Of a stretch of DNA of 64,000 nucleotides, positions 37,293-46,135 are shown piece by piece. The position numbers were made by a program, and so were the translations under genes. Each line of letters opens with the position of its first letter. The stretch's first letter is position 1. This DNA is from Gemmatimonadota bacterium (lineage in GTDB: Bacteria; Gemmatimonadota; Gemmatimonadetes; Gemmatimonadales; Gemmatimonadaceae), in NCBI GenBank assembly GCA_947471365.1, contig CANIWQ010000001.1, positions 19,390-83,389 on the forward strand, in the 5' to 3' direction. The notes beneath the pieces were generated by a model. It ran no database searches. It was not told where the DNA came from and saw only the letters and a program-made list of their open reading frames with translations.

Positions 37293-39548
37293 CTAAAACG
37301 CCTGCCCGATACTGAAGCTCAGATTCGTACGCCCCAAAAACGTACTGGAGCGCGACGGACGGAACGTGGCCGGACACGCGCCAGCGGTTTGCTGCACCGC
37401 GCCACCCGTACCCGTCACCCGCAGTGTGTTCTCGGGACTCACGCAGAACAGCGCGCCCCCTGAGGCCACCGACGTATCGAAGTACGCCGACCCCGCCGGG
37501 CGTTGATAGGGATTGTATGCCCAGTCGAGGCGCACAAAGCCAATCAGCGTCTGCACGCGCACGCCAATGCCAGGCGTCACCATGAGCGAGTTGAATCCCA
37601 GCGACGTCCCCGCCGCCCCGCGATTCCACACCTCGCCCACATCCGCGAACGCCGCAAACTGCAGCAACTCCGGGAGCACCGGACTCGGCAGCCGCGCCTC
37701 AAGCATGGCGACGAACAGCGTGTTGCCACCCGTGGGGATGGTGCGCTGCCCAGAATCCGAGTGCGCGCGAAAGTACACGGTATCGGCGGGGTTCGCCGGG
37801 TTGCCGCCACGACGGCCGTCGGCGCGCACGGTGTCGTACGACGTGGGGATGTACACCACCGGCCCCAGTTCATTCTGACGAAAGCCTCGCACGGTCGTTG
37901 GCCCGCCCGCAAAGAGCCGCTCCTGCGGAGGCACATACGCCGCATCACTCCCAAGCGACAGCGTACTCCCGACCACGGCACCAACGCGCACACGCGCTGC
38001 AAGTACCACCGAGCCGGGCAATGGCAAATAGAATGATGCGTCGCCGAGCGCCTTGGTGAACCGCAAATGTGAATCCGATCCGGTCCATCCACCGGCCGTG
38101 CGGACGTCCACGCGCAGCACGCTGCCCCGCGTGGGATTCGACGGATTGTCCGCCGACTCACGCGACCACGACACACTCGCCACGCCCAAGCGCTGCAGCC
38201 GCCCGAACGCCTCGCGATCCGCTTCCATACACGCATTGAACACGGCGCACAGCAGCGCGGGCTGCGCTTCGGTGCGGCCGTACTCGATCGAATAGCCCGC
38301 GGTTTGCATTCCGGTCGCGGTGGCGCGCGCAAACTGCGCACTCCCACCGGCCGGCGCGGTGCGCAGATACGCGTTGTATTCCGAACGCCGCTCGCTGTAC
38401 ATCGTGATCGACGGCACGATCGTGCGGAACACCGGCGGCTGCGTGAGCGTCGCGCCCACGGAGTAGTTGATATCCTTGCTGTACGCGTCCGCTTTGGCCT
38501 GCGGGCACAACGACTCAAGCCCAGTCAGCGGCGCGCCCACGCCGATTTTCGACACGCGCGCCCGCACATCCAATCGCGCCGCGCCGCCGAGCACGCCGTT
38601 CTGCGTGAAGTCACTGTTCGCGCGCACGCAGTCGAGCGTGCCATATCCCACACCCAATCGCGAACTGCGCCGAAACCCTTCGGTCACGGCCAGCGTGACA
38701 TGGACCAACGTATCGCTCGCCGACAGTCCCGAATCCGGTGTGACGGTGGCCTGCGAAAACGCTTCCGTCTGATACAGCGCCCGCTTACCCCGCTCGAGCG
38801 CCTCAAGTGAATAGAGATCGCCAGAGCGAAGGCCGGTCGTGCGGCGCACCACGGCGCTGTCCATCGCCGGTGCCGCGCCAGCGAGCCCGCGGACATCCGT
38901 TGTGAGCACACCCAAGTGCACGCGCGGTCCGGTGGTGGCCGTGAACTGCACCGCCGCGCGGCGCGTGCCGCGATGCGTGTCGTAGCCCACAAACACTTCG
39001 GCGTCGGGGTAGCCACCGTTATGCAATCGCCGCGCGAGCGTGGCGCGCGTTTCTTCATTCGCGTATTTGTCGAACGGCTTGGCCACCGCCGTTGGCAGTC
39101 CGCGCAACAGCGCGCCGCGCTCGGGCACGGCCTCGAGCCCCGCGAACACCAGCGAATCCACCAATACGGGATCGCCCTCGTGAATCGCAAAACGAATCGC
39201 CACCGCTTTGGGCCCGGCCAGCGTCACGGAGGTGTCCACCGTGGCGGCGATGTAGCCGTGATTCCGGTACCACACGAGCAATCGCAGCACGTCGAGCGGC
39301 AGGCGTGCACGATCCACACAGCGGCGCTGCCCAATCACACGAAACGTGCGGCGCGCCCACGACGACGGTGTGGTGGAAATACCGTCAGCCAGCACCGTGC
39401 CGGAAAAGGCCAGATTCCCCTGGAAGGCCAGGGCGGCGACCTCGAGATCACCGGTGCCACAACTCACCGCCTGCGCCACAAGCCGGCACGGCCCGAAGCA
39501 TCCGGCCGCCACCATCCACGCGACCGCGCGCCGGCGCCACCCGGCCAT
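37293..39548 (-). CDS. tamA: Omp85-family outer membrane protein (TamA/BamA-like)
   Basis: The 751-residue protein has a signal peptide ending VAQA. POTRA-like repeats follow to about residue 300 (FAIHEGDPVLVDSLVFAGLE, FTATTGPRVHLGVLTT). The C-terminal 16-stranded barrel carries the Omp85 lid motif FAGGPTTVRGFRQNELGP and ends in the aromatic residue of ...LSFSIGQAF, as expected for BAM substrates. Pairing with TamB argues for TamA; a second BamA could exist elsewhere. It should act in outer-membrane protein assembly. The ATG overlaps the reductase stop (ATGA). Confidence 0.85.
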   Translation of the reverse strand: MAGWRRRAVAWMVAAGCFGPCRLVAQAVSCGTGDLEVAALAFQGNLAFSGTVLADGISTTPSSWARRTFRVIGQRRCVDRARLPLDVLRLLVWYRNHGYIAATVDTSVTLAGPKAVAIRFAIHEGDPVLVDSLVFAGLEAVPERGALLRGLPTAVAKPFDKYANEETRATLARRLHNGGYPDAEVFVGYDTHRGTRRAAVQFTATTGPRVHLGVLTTDVRGLAGAAPAMDSAVVRRTTGLRSGDLYSLEALERGKRALYQTEAFSQATVTPDSGLSASDTLVHVTLAVTEGFRRSSRLGVGYGTLDCVRANSDFTQNGVLGGAARLDVRARVSKIGVGAPLTGLESLCPQAKADAYSKDINYSVGATLTQPPVFRTIVPSITMYSERRSEYNAYLRTAPAGGSAQFARATATGMQTAGYSIEYGRTEAQPALLCAVFNACMEADREAFGRLQRLGVASVSWSRESADNPSNPTRGSVLRVDVRTAGGWTGSDSHLRFTKALGDASFYLPLPGSVVLAARVRVGAVVGSTLSLGSDAAYVPPQERLFAGGPTTVRGFRQNELGPVVYIPTSYDTVRADGRRGGNPANPADTVYFRAHSDSGQRTIPTGGNTLFVAMLEARLPSPVLPELLQFAAFADVGEVWNRGAAGTSLGFNSLMVTPGIGVRVQTLIGFVRLDWAYNPYQRPAGSAYFDTSVASGGALFCVSPENTLRVTGTGGAVQQTAGACPATFRPSRSSTFLGRTNLSFSIGQAF

Positions 39549-40564
39549 CAGTCGTCCTTCTGGCCGAACACTGCGAGATTCGAAGAATGTCCGGGGCTCA
39601 CCTTCTTCTCCGGATAGAGCCAGTGGTACGCCTGATTCACCGCCACCGACGCCTCAGCAAAACCCGTGGCGATCAACTTCAGCTTCCCGGGATACGTCGT
39701 GACATCGCCGGCGGCATACACGCCCGCGCGCCCCGTCTCCATCTGCGAGTTGACGACGATCTCGTCGTTTACCACCGTCAGCCCCCAAGACATCAATGGC
39801 CCAATATCACTCACAAATCCAAGCATCGGCAGCACGACGTCGGCATCAATACGCGTGGTGGTCTTGGCCTTGATGTCCTTGAGCTCCAGCCCAACCAACT
39901 GGTCGCCCGAGGCATGGATGTCGTGCAACTCATGAAACGTGTAGATCGCGGTACCACCGGCCGCCGCCGAGGCCTGCACGGCCTGCACCGTGGCCGCGTG
40001 CGCCCGGAACCGATCGCTACGGTGCACGAGCGCGACGCTCGCCGCCACGCCCTGCAGTTGATGCGCCCAGTCGAACGCCGAGTCGCCGCCGCCAACAATC
40101 ACCACGCGCTTGCCGGCAAAATCCGCGGGGGTGCTCACGCGGTCGAAAATCGCGCGACCGTACCACGGCTCCGCGCATGCCTGGGGTAACCGGCGTGGGG
40201 CAAACGCGCCAATCCCAGCGGCGATCACTACCGTCCGCGTGGGGAACCGGTCGGTCTCCGTCACCAGCGCGAGGTGGCCTTCCTCCTGCTCCAACGCCAC
40301 CACGCGCTGGTTACAGTGAATAGGTCCGCTGAACTGCTCGGCTTGGGTGATGAGGTTCCGCACCAAGTCCTTGGCCAGCACCTTTGGGAACCCAGCGACG
40401 TCAAAGATGTTCTTTTCAGGGTACAGGGCGGTGAGTTGGCCGCCAGGCTCGTTGAGAGCGTCGACAATCTGGGCGGACGCCCCTCGCATACCCGCATAAA
40501 AGAGCGCGAACAGCCCAGCCGGACCGGCGCCGATGATGGTCACATCTTGCACTTCGTGTGTCAT
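39548..40564 (-). CDS. Ferredoxin/flavodoxin-NADP+ reductase, thioredoxin-reductase-like type
   Basis: The protein has 338 residues from the ATG at 40564. It has two Rossmann domains: FAD-binding IGAGPAGLFA (residues 11-20) and NADPH-binding VVIVGGGDSAFDWA. The CxxC of thioredoxin reductase is absent, which marks the TrxR-like ferredoxin-NADP+ reductases. The C-terminal GVYAAGDVTTYPGK binds FAD. It supplies or takes electrons from ferredoxin in the cytoplasm. Being first in an operon with the outer-membrane assembly genes tamA and tamB is odd and has no obvious functional link. Confidence 0.88.
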   Translation of the reverse strand: MTHEVQDVTIIGAGPAGLFALFYAGMRGASAQIVDALNEPGGQLTALYPEKNIFDVAGFPKVLAKDLVRNLITQAEQFSGPIHCNQRVVALEQEEGHLALVTETDRFPTRTVVIAAGIGAFAPRRLPQACAEPWYGRAIFDRVSTPADFAGKRVVIVGGGDSAFDWAHQLQGVAASVALVHRSDRFRAHAATVQAVQASAAAGGTAIYTFHELHDIHASGDQLVGLELKDIKAKTTTRIDADVVLPMLGFVSDIGPLMSWGLTVVNDEIVVNSQMETGRAGVYAAGDVTTYPGKLKLIATGFAEASVAVNQAYHWLYPEKKVSPGHSSNLAVFGQKDD

Positions 40565-40671
40565 AGGTGAAACTTCGCTCTCGCGTGACGCTGAATCAAC
40601 CTTTAGAGTCCGGAAGATCGTTGTCCGGCCGATAAAGCCCCTTGCCCCCTCGCTCTGCCTCTGACGCACCC

Positions 40672-41706
40672 GTGAGATCCGACGGCCGCTCCATCCACTT
40701 TTCCGGCAGTTTCCGCCTCGTGCGACGCATCGCACGCGGGGGGATGGCCACCGTCTACGAAGCCGAGCAGATCGGCGATCGCGGCTTCACCAAGCGCGTC
40801 GCCATCAAGGTCATTCACGAGAAATACTCGCGCGATCCGTCGTGGCTCCAGCTGTTCATCGACGAAGCCAAACTCTCCGCCAATCTGATTCACGGCAACA
40901 TCGTCCAGATCTTTCAGTTTCACGAAGTGGACGGTGAGTTCTTTATGGCGATGGAATACGTGCGCGGCGTCACGCTGCGCGCGCTCATCGACCACCACCG
41001 CGCGATCGGCGAGTCGGTGCCGCCCACCCTCGCCGCGTACATCATGAGCCGCGTCTGCCGCGCGCTCGACTACGCGCACAACTTCATCGACAGCACCGGC
41101 CAGCGCCTACACATCGTCCATCGCGATGTGTCGCCGGGCAACATTCTCCTGACCTGGGACGGCCAGGTGAAGCTCGCGGATTTTGGCGTCGCCAAGGCCA
41201 GCACAATGCACGACCCGGCCGAGGAACGGCAGCTCACGATCGGCAAAAAGCATTACATGAGCCCGGAGCAGTCGATGAGCGCCAAGGTGGACTGGCGCAC
41301 CGACATCTTCTCCACCGGCGTGGTGTTGTTCGAAATCCTCGCCCTCGAGCAGCTCTTTCGCGAAGTCGAAACCGAGGCCGCGCTCGACGAAGTCACCATC
41401 GCCCCCTCTCCGGATGTGCGGCGCTTGCTGCCCGACCTCGACCTCGCGATCACTGGGCTCGTCACGCTCGCCATCGCCAAAGACCCCCTCGTGCGCCCCA
41501 ACGCGGCGATGTTCGGCCTCGTGCTCGACGAATGGTGCGCCAAACAGCGCGCGGCAGGCTCCCCCGAACAGCTGCAGAAACACTTGGCCCTCCACTTTCC
41601 CGACACCTACCGCCCGCTCAGCGAGGCACCGCGCACCGAATCGACGCCAGCGGCCGGCGACTCCAGGTCGATCTCCCGCCTGCTCGACCAAGTGTTCGGC
41701 AACTAG
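40672..41706 (+). CDS. Serine/threonine protein kinase (Hanks type), soluble
   Basis: The protein has 344 residues if started at GTG 40672; a TTG at 40642 would add 10. It has a complete kinase domain: Gly-rich loop RIARGGMATVY, Lys46 in AIKVI, HRDVSPGN with catalytic Asp152, DFG at 170-172 and SPEQSM in place of APE. The activation loop contains TIGKKHYMSPE. After the domain, a short tail rich in Ser/Thr/Pro has no membrane segment or sensor domain. It should phosphorylate cytoplasmic targets, unknown here. It lies divergent to the reductase gene and upstream of the cobalamin adenosyltransferase. Confidence 0.9.
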   Translation: MRSDGRSIHFSGSFRLVRRIARGGMATVYEAEQIGDRGFTKRVAIKVIHEKYSRDPSWLQLFIDEAKLSANLIHGNIVQIFQFHEVDGEFFMAMEYVRGVTLRALIDHHRAIGESVPPTLAAYIMSRVCRALDYAHNFIDSTGQRLHIVHRDVSPGNILLTWDGQVKLADFGVAKASTMHDPAEERQLTIGKKHYMSPEQSMSAKVDWRTDIFSTGVVLFEILALEQLFREVETEAALDEVTIAPSPDVRRLLPDLDLAITGLVTLAIAKDPLVRPNAAMFGLVLDEWCAKQRAAGSPEQLQKHLALHFPDTYRPLSEAPRTESTPAAGDSRSISRLLDQVFGN

Positions 41707-41733
41707 CATAGGGCGCCCCACGCTCGGCGGCAT

Positions 41734-41739
41734 TATCTT
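41734..41739 (+). promoter_or_regulatory. Putative -10 TATCTT before the cobalamin adenosyltransferase gene
   Basis: TATCTT is followed by GCAGT (5 nt) and then the ATG. There is no Shine-Dalgarno. It is the same hexamer as before the PorX-like gene and glcD. Confidence 0.4.
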
Positions 41740-41744
41740 GCAGT

Positions 41745-42296
41745 ATGGCGACCAAGATCTATACCAAAACAGGTGACGACGGGCAGACCGCACTCTTTGG
41801 CGGCAGCCGCGTTGGCAAAGACCACGCACGCGTTGAAGCCTACGGCGACGTGGACGAACTCAACGCCGTCATCGGCATGGCACGCAGCATCGACCTCATG
41901 CCGCGCGTGGACGAAATTCTCGCTCCGGTACAGCGCGATCTCTTTTCCATCGGCGCGCTCCTCGCCACGCCGCAGCCGGAGAAGTACAAAGAACAGCTCG
42001 AAAAAGCGCGCCTCTCCGATAAGCGCATTGCCCAACTGGAAACGGCCATCGACGACTGCGAAGAGGAACTCGCACCGCTCAAGTCGTTCATCCTGCCGGG
42101 CGGCACCACCAAAGCCGCCACGCTCCACGTGGCGCGCACCGTGTGCCGACGCGCCGAACGCGCGATTATCAAGCTGCAGCACACCGACGACGTGCCGCAG
42201 ATCGTAATCGTGTACCTCAACCGGCTCTCCGATCTGCTCTTTATGCTCGCCCGCGTCGCCAACCGGCGCGCCGGTGCAGCCGAAGTGATCTGGTAG
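41745..42296 (+). CDS. ATP:cob(I)alamin adenosyltransferase, PduO type
   Basis: The enzyme makes adenosylcobalamin from cob(I)alamin and ATP. The 183-residue protein begins ATKIYTKTGDDGQTALFGGS, the PduO/MMAB nucleotide-binding motif. It continues with RVEAYGDVDELNAVIG, SFILPGGTTKAATLHVARTV-region (FILPGG, HVART, RRAER) and ends in a conserved Asn/Arg helix (YLNRLSDLLFMLAR). All parts needed for activity are visible. No B12-dependent enzyme lies in the window. aroB follows after 7 nt. Confidence 0.93.
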   Translation: MATKIYTKTGDDGQTALFGGSRVGKDHARVEAYGDVDELNAVIGMARSIDLMPRVDEILAPVQRDLFSIGALLATPQPEKYKEQLEKARLSDKRIAQLETAIDDCEEELAPLKSFILPGGTTKAATLHVARTVCRRAERAIIKLQHTDDVPQIVIVYLNRLSDLLFMLARVANRRAGAAEVIW

Positions 42297-42303
42297 CCAC
42301 CGC

Positions 42304-43407
42304 GTGAACAGCGCCACCGCGCTCGATCTCCACGGGTCGCGCATCCTCATCGGCACGGGACTTCTCGACCGCTGCGGCCCGGAGCTCCAGCGCGCGCTGG
42401 GCACGCGTCGCCTCGCCATCGTCACGGACGACACCGTCGCGCCACTCTGGGGCGACCGTCTCGCCGCCGCCACCGGCGACGCCACCACCCCGCGCTTCAT
42501 CATTCCCGCGGGCGAGACCAACAAGACCCGCAAGAGCTGGTCGCGCATCACCGACGAACTGCTCGACGCGGGCTTGGGCCGCGACAGCGCGCTCCTCGCA
42601 CTCGGCGGCGGCGTGGTGGGCGACCTCACGGGGTTTGTCGCTGCGACATATTTGCGTGGCATTCCGTTCGTGCAAATCCCCACGACACTCCTCGCCATGA
42701 TCGACGCGTCCATCGGCGGCAAGACCGGGGTCGACACACGCGCGGGAAAAAATCTCGTCGGCGCCTTTCATCATCCGGCGCTCGTCATTGCCGACACGGC
42801 CACGCTGGGCACGCTCCCCGCCGTACAGCTCCGCAACGGCCTCGCCGAGGCCGTCAAACACGCGGTCGTTGCGAGCCCAGCCGAATTCACCTGGCTCGAC
42901 TCGCACGCCGCGGAACTCACGCAGGACGGTGGACCGAGCACCGCGGTCGCCGAGCGTCTCGTGCGCACACACGTCGCGCTCAAGGCGGACGTCGTCGCCC
43001 GCGATGAACGCGAAGGCGGCCTGCGCAAGATTCTGAACTTTGGTCACACCGTCGGCCACGCCATCGAGTCGCTCTCGCACTACGAACTACTACACGGCGA
43101 ATGCGTCGCACTCGGCATGATGGTGGAAGCGCGCGCCGCGGAACTCGCCGGGATTGGGGAGGCAGGGCTCGCCGACACGATCGCTGCGCTGCTCACCGCC
43201 GTCGGTTTGCCGACGGCGGTGCCGCGCCACTTCGACGTCGACGCGATTCTCGCCGCGACGCGCACCGACAAAAAAGCGCGCGAAGGCCGAGTGGAGTACG
43301 CGCTGCCGGCGCGCATTGGCGTCATGGCTGGCGCGGATCGCGCCTACGGCACGCCGCTCTCCGACGACGTGGTGCGGGCGGCGCTCAGCGCGACGTGGAG
43401 TGCGTAG
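42304..43407 (+). CDS. aroB: 3-dehydroquinate synthase
   Basis: AroB cyclises DAHP to 3-dehydroquinate, the second shikimate step, using NAD+ and a divalent metal. The 367-residue protein has the NAD-binding GGGVVGDLTGFVAATYLRG, the loop PTTLLAMIDASIGGKTGVD, and the metal-binding LNFGHTVGHAIE. It starts at GTG 42304. Length is normal. It is the last gene before a 335-bp non-coding stretch. Confidence 0.96.
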   Translation: MNSATALDLHGSRILIGTGLLDRCGPELQRALGTRRLAIVTDDTVAPLWGDRLAAATGDATTPRFIIPAGETNKTRKSWSRITDELLDAGLGRDSALLALGGGVVGDLTGFVAATYLRGIPFVQIPTTLLAMIDASIGGKTGVDTRAGKNLVGAFHHPALVIADTATLGTLPAVQLRNGLAEAVKHAVVASPAEFTWLDSHAAELTQDGGPSTAVAERLVRTHVALKADVVARDEREGGLRKILNFGHTVGHAIESLSHYELLHGECVALGMMVEARAAELAGIGEAGLADTIAALLTAVGLPTAVPRHFDVDAILAATRTDKKAREGRVEYALPARIGVMAGADRAYGTPLSDDVVRAALSATWSA

Positions 43408-43554
43408 CGCGAGGCACCGATACGACAGCCGCGCGTAGCACACAATTCGGACAGTCAGAGCTAGACAGGTCGTGGTCGCACGGCACCAATTGGCCGGTCA
43501 GAAAGTCGCAATAATTTTGCCCAACCATGGCCCTGTCAGCTTTGTGATGCCCGC

Positions 43555-43581
43555 GTAACCTATTTCAATTCAACAGGTTAC
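43555..43581. repeat. Inverted repeat, 7-bp arms
   Basis: GTAACCT (43555-43561) pairs with AGGTTAC (43575-43581) across a 13-nt AT-rich loop. It lies 16 nt before a second hairpin. It could be a protein-binding palindrome. Confidence 0.4.
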
Positions 43582-43596
43582 AGCGTCGGAATTTTG

Positions 43597-43622
43597 CCGC
43601 TTGCACCTTTTAGTGCAAGCGG
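43597..43622. repeat. Perfect hairpin, 10-bp arms with 6-nt loop
   Basis: CCGCTTGCAC pairs with GTGCAAGCGG around CTTTTA. No T-run follows, so it is not a typical terminator. It ends 4 nt before the TTGACC of the promoter candidate, so an operator or activator site is possible. Confidence 0.45.
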
Positions 43623-43626
43623 GGTG

Positions 43627-43656
43627 TTGACCGGCGCGTGTACCTCTACATATCCT
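43627..43656 (+). promoter_or_regulatory. Possible sigma-70-type promoter of the sigma factor gene
   Basis: TTGACC (43627-43632) and TATCCT (43651-43656) are separated by 18 nt. The start would give a leader of about 80 nt to the ATG at 43743. Confidence 0.4.
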
Positions 43657-43742
43657 CAGCGTCCCTGCCTGACCGTTTTGCGACAGAGCGGGTCCCTGTT
43701 GGTGTTCTGCGATTACTGCTTCCGAACCCGCCCGGAGTGTGT

Positions 43743-44636
43743 ATGCAGCCTGCGAATGAGCCGAGATCCAAAACGCTGTTCCGCTCCTCTGCCTCATCCG
43801 CCTTTGACCAGTACCTGCAGGACATTCAAAAACTCCCGCTCATTACCGACGTCAAAGAAGAACGTCGCCTCGCGCGTCTCGCGCAGAAGGGCGACGAAGC
43901 CGCCGCCGAGCGACTCGTCACGGCGAACCTCCGCTTCGTCATCTCCTACGTAAAGAAGTACCAGGGGCATGGCCTCGATCTCTCCGAGCTCGTCGCCATC
44001 GGCAACGAAGGCCTCCTCAAGGCCGTGCGGAAGTTCGACCCCGATCAAGGCGTCAAGTTCATCTCGTACGCCGTGTGGTGGGTGCGACAGGCCGTACTCA
44101 AGGCCCTCGCCGAGCAGACGCGCTCCGTGCGCATCCCGCTCAACCAGAACTCCCAGCTCATTCGCCTGTCCCGCGCCGAAACCGTGCTCGCTCAGGTCCT
44201 CAAGCGCGACCCCACGGACCACGAAATCAGTCGCCTGCTCGAAGAAACACCCGAACAGGTCCGCAACGCCAAGCAGATGTCCGCCGCCGAGCTCTCGCTC
44301 GACGCCCCGGTGGACCGCAGTGACCGCGAAGCCTCCACCCTTGGTGAGCGCTTTGCCGGCGAAGACGGTATCGCGATCGAAGAACGGACCGACTTCAAAC
44401 TGATGCGCGAGTGCATTGAGCGCGTCTTCCGCGTCTACCTCACGCCCCGCGAACGGAAGATCCTGAATTTGTACTACGGGCTCGACGAAGGGGCCGAGGC
44501 CATGACGCTCGAAAAAATCGGCGCGCTCATGGGCGTCACCCGCGAACGCATCCGCCAGATTCGCGAGCGCGCATTCGAAAAGCTCCGCGAATCGCCCGAC
44601 GGGCGCTCGCTCGCGGGGTTCTGGGCCATCACCTGA
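43743..44636 (+). CDS. rpoD: RNA polymerase sigma-70 factor, principal type without region 1.1
   Basis: The protein has 297 residues from the ATG at 43743 (MQPANEPRSKTLF); an open frame further upstream runs through leader sequence. It has region 1.2 (FDQYLQDIQKLPLI), the 2.1-2.4 core (ANLRFVISYVKKYQ, DLSELVAIGNEGLLKAVRKFD, KFISYAVWWVRQAVLKAL), region 3, and region 4 (LTPRERKILNLYYGL, MTLEKIGALMGVTRERIRQI). It lacks region 1.1 and the long non-conserved insert, like the short primary sigma factors of the Bacteroidota lineage. Whether it is the only principal sigma cannot be told from one window, so the symbol is tentative. Confidence 0.85.
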   Translation: MQPANEPRSKTLFRSSASSAFDQYLQDIQKLPLITDVKEERRLARLAQKGDEAAAERLVTANLRFVISYVKKYQGHGLDLSELVAIGNEGLLKAVRKFDPDQGVKFISYAVWWVRQAVLKALAEQTRSVRIPLNQNSQLIRLSRAETVLAQVLKRDPTDHEISRLLEETPEQVRNAKQMSAAELSLDAPVDRSDREASTLGERFAGEDGIAIEERTDFKLMRECIERVFRVYLTPRERKILNLYYGLDEGAEAMTLEKIGALMGVTRERIRQIRERAFEKLRESPDGRSLAGFWAIT

Positions 44637-44669
44637 GCCGGCACCATCGCTCGGGCCTCCGATGACCAC

Positions 44670-44697
44670 GAGGGGACAGCCACGACGCTGTCCCCTC
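44670..44697 (+). terminator. Intrinsic terminator after the sigma factor gene
   Basis: A 10-bp stem (GAGGGGACAG with CTGTCCCCTC) surrounds an 8-nt loop, followed by a modest T-rich stretch. It lies 33 nt after the stop. Confidence 0.7.
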
Positions 44698-44713
44698 TGT
44701 CGTTTCCCCTGGG

Positions 44714-44719
44714 TATCTT
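44714..44719 (+). promoter_or_regulatory. Putative -10 TATCTT of the glc operon
   Basis: TATCTT is followed by TCGTCC (6 nt) and then the glcD ATG. There is no Shine-Dalgarno and no clear -35, because the sigma factor terminator lies just upstream. Confidence 0.45.
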
Positions 44720-44725
44720 TCGTCC

Positions 44726-46135
44726 ATGTTGCAGCGTGAGCTTGAAGCCATTGTGGGCGAGCGGAACGTACTCTGGCGTGCCTCGGAGTTGCTCGTGTAT
44801 GAAAACGACGCGCTCCCAGGCTATCGCCGTCGGCCGCGTCTCGCCGTATTTCCTGGCACGCGCGACGAAGTAATCGCTGTGGTGGCGGCGCTCTGGCGCG
44901 CTGGCATGCCCTTCGTGCCACGTGGAGCAGGCACCGGACTCAGCGGCGGCGCCGTCGCCGACGACATCGTGGTGCTGGGGCTCCAGCGGCTCAAGCAGGT
45001 CCTCGCGCTCAACGCGGGGGCACGGACCGCCACCGTGGAGCCGGGGGTCGTCAACGCGACGCTGACCAAAGCCGCCACGCCATTTGGGTTACACTATGCT
45101 CCGGACCCGTCGAGCCAGACCGCCTGTACCATTGGAGGCAACGTCGCCGAGAATGCGGGCGGACCACACTGCCTCAAGTACGGCGTGACCCTAAACCACG
45201 TGCTCGCCGCCACCGTGCTCTTGCCCAACGGCGAAATCATCGCGCTCGAAGCGCCGCGCGCCGATCGCGCCGGCTACGATCTCATGGGCGCATTCGTGGG
45301 GAGCGAAGGATGTTTTGGCGTGGCGCTCGATGTGACGGTGCGCCTCACACCAAATCCGGAACAGGTGGTCACGCTGCTCTCGGTGTTCTCGTCACTCGAC
45401 GACGCGGCGCGCGCGGTGTCCGCCGTAATTGCCGAAGGGGTACTTCCTTCCGCGTTCGAGATGATGGACAACCCGACCATCCGCGCGGTGGAAGCGTCCA
45501 TCTACGCCGCGGGCTATCCTCTGGATGCGGCGGCCGTGCTCCTCACCGAGCTCGACGGCGCGGCCGCTGGTATTGCGGAGGACGTGCAGATCGTGGAGCG
45601 CCTCTCCCGTGCGTGCGGCGCCACGGACGTGCGCACCGCCACCGACGCCGCCGACCGCGCGCGCCTCTGGCAGGGCCGCAAAAAAGCCTTTGGCGCGCTC
45701 GGACGCATCGCGCCCGACCTCGTCGTGCAAGACGCCGTGGTACCGCGCACGCGCCTCGCGCCGATTCTCGCGAAGATCGCGGAGATTGGCCAACGACTGA
45801 ACGTGCGCCTGTGCAACGTGTTCCACGCGGGCGACGGCAACCTTCACCCGTGCATTCCGTACGATGCCTCCGACGCCGACGAGTCGGCGCGCGTGCACGC
45901 GGCCATGAAAGAAGTGATGGAGCTGTGCATCGCCGAAGGGGGTTCGATTACAGGCGAGCATGGCGTGGGCTCCGATAAAATGGCGTACATGGATCGACTC
46001 TTCGCTACCGAGTCGCTCGACGCGATGTGCCGTCTGCGCGACGCGTTCGATGCCGAACGTCGGGCCAATCCGGGCAAAGTGATTCCGTCGCGCCACTGTC
46101 GCGAGTGGATGAGCGTGAGGGGGGTAGAGGCGTGA
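44726..46135 (+). CDS. glcD: Glycolate oxidase subunit GlcD (FAD-linked)
   Basis: GlcD is the catalytic flavoprotein that oxidises glycolate to glyoxylate with GlcE and GlcF. The 469-residue protein has the PCMH FAD-binding fold: FVPRGAGTGLSGGAV, PDPSSQTACTIGGNVAENAGG and GAFVGSEGCFGVAL. The C-terminal domain ends in FHAGDGNLHP and GSITGEHGVGSDK with substrate-binding residues. D-lactate dehydrogenases share the fold, but the glcDEF order argues for glycolate oxidase. Its stop overlaps the glcE start by 4 bases. Confidence 0.92.
   Translation: MLQRELEAIVGERNVLWRASELLVYENDALPGYRRRPRLAVFPGTRDEVIAVVAALWRAGMPFVPRGAGTGLSGGAVADDIVVLGLQRLKQVLALNAGARTATVEPGVVNATLTKAATPFGLHYAPDPSSQTACTIGGNVAENAGGPHCLKYGVTLNHVLAATVLLPNGEIIALEAPRADRAGYDLMGAFVGSEGCFGVALDVTVRLTPNPEQVVTLLSVFSSLDDAARAVSAVIAEGVLPSAFEMMDNPTIRAVEASIYAAGYPLDAAAVLLTELDGAAAGIAEDVQIVERLSRACGATDVRTATDAADRARLWQGRKKAFGALGRIAPDLVVQDAVVPRTRLAPILAKIAEIGQRLNVRLCNVFHAGDGNLHPCIPYDASDADESARVHAAMKEVMELCIAEGGSITGEHGVGSDKMAYMDRLFATESLDAMCRLRDAFDAERRANPGKVIPSRHCREWMSVRGVEA

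Larger units (their letters stand above)
43408..43742. other. 335-bp intergenic region upstream of the sigma factor gene
   Basis: No credible reading frame is present, and GC falls below that of the neighbours. It holds two stem-loops (43555-43581 and 43597-43622) and a promoter candidate (43627-43656), listed separately. The first 140 bases show nothing recognisable. Confidence 0.7.

Noticed and set aside
35790..37463. Long plus-strand open frame opposite tamB and the end of tamA
   Set aside because: Composition is Arg/His-rich and low in hydrophobic periodicity; it crosses two real genes on the other strand.
43597..43622. Terminator for aroB
   Set aside because: The hairpin is nearly 190 bases after the aroB stop and lacks a following T-run.
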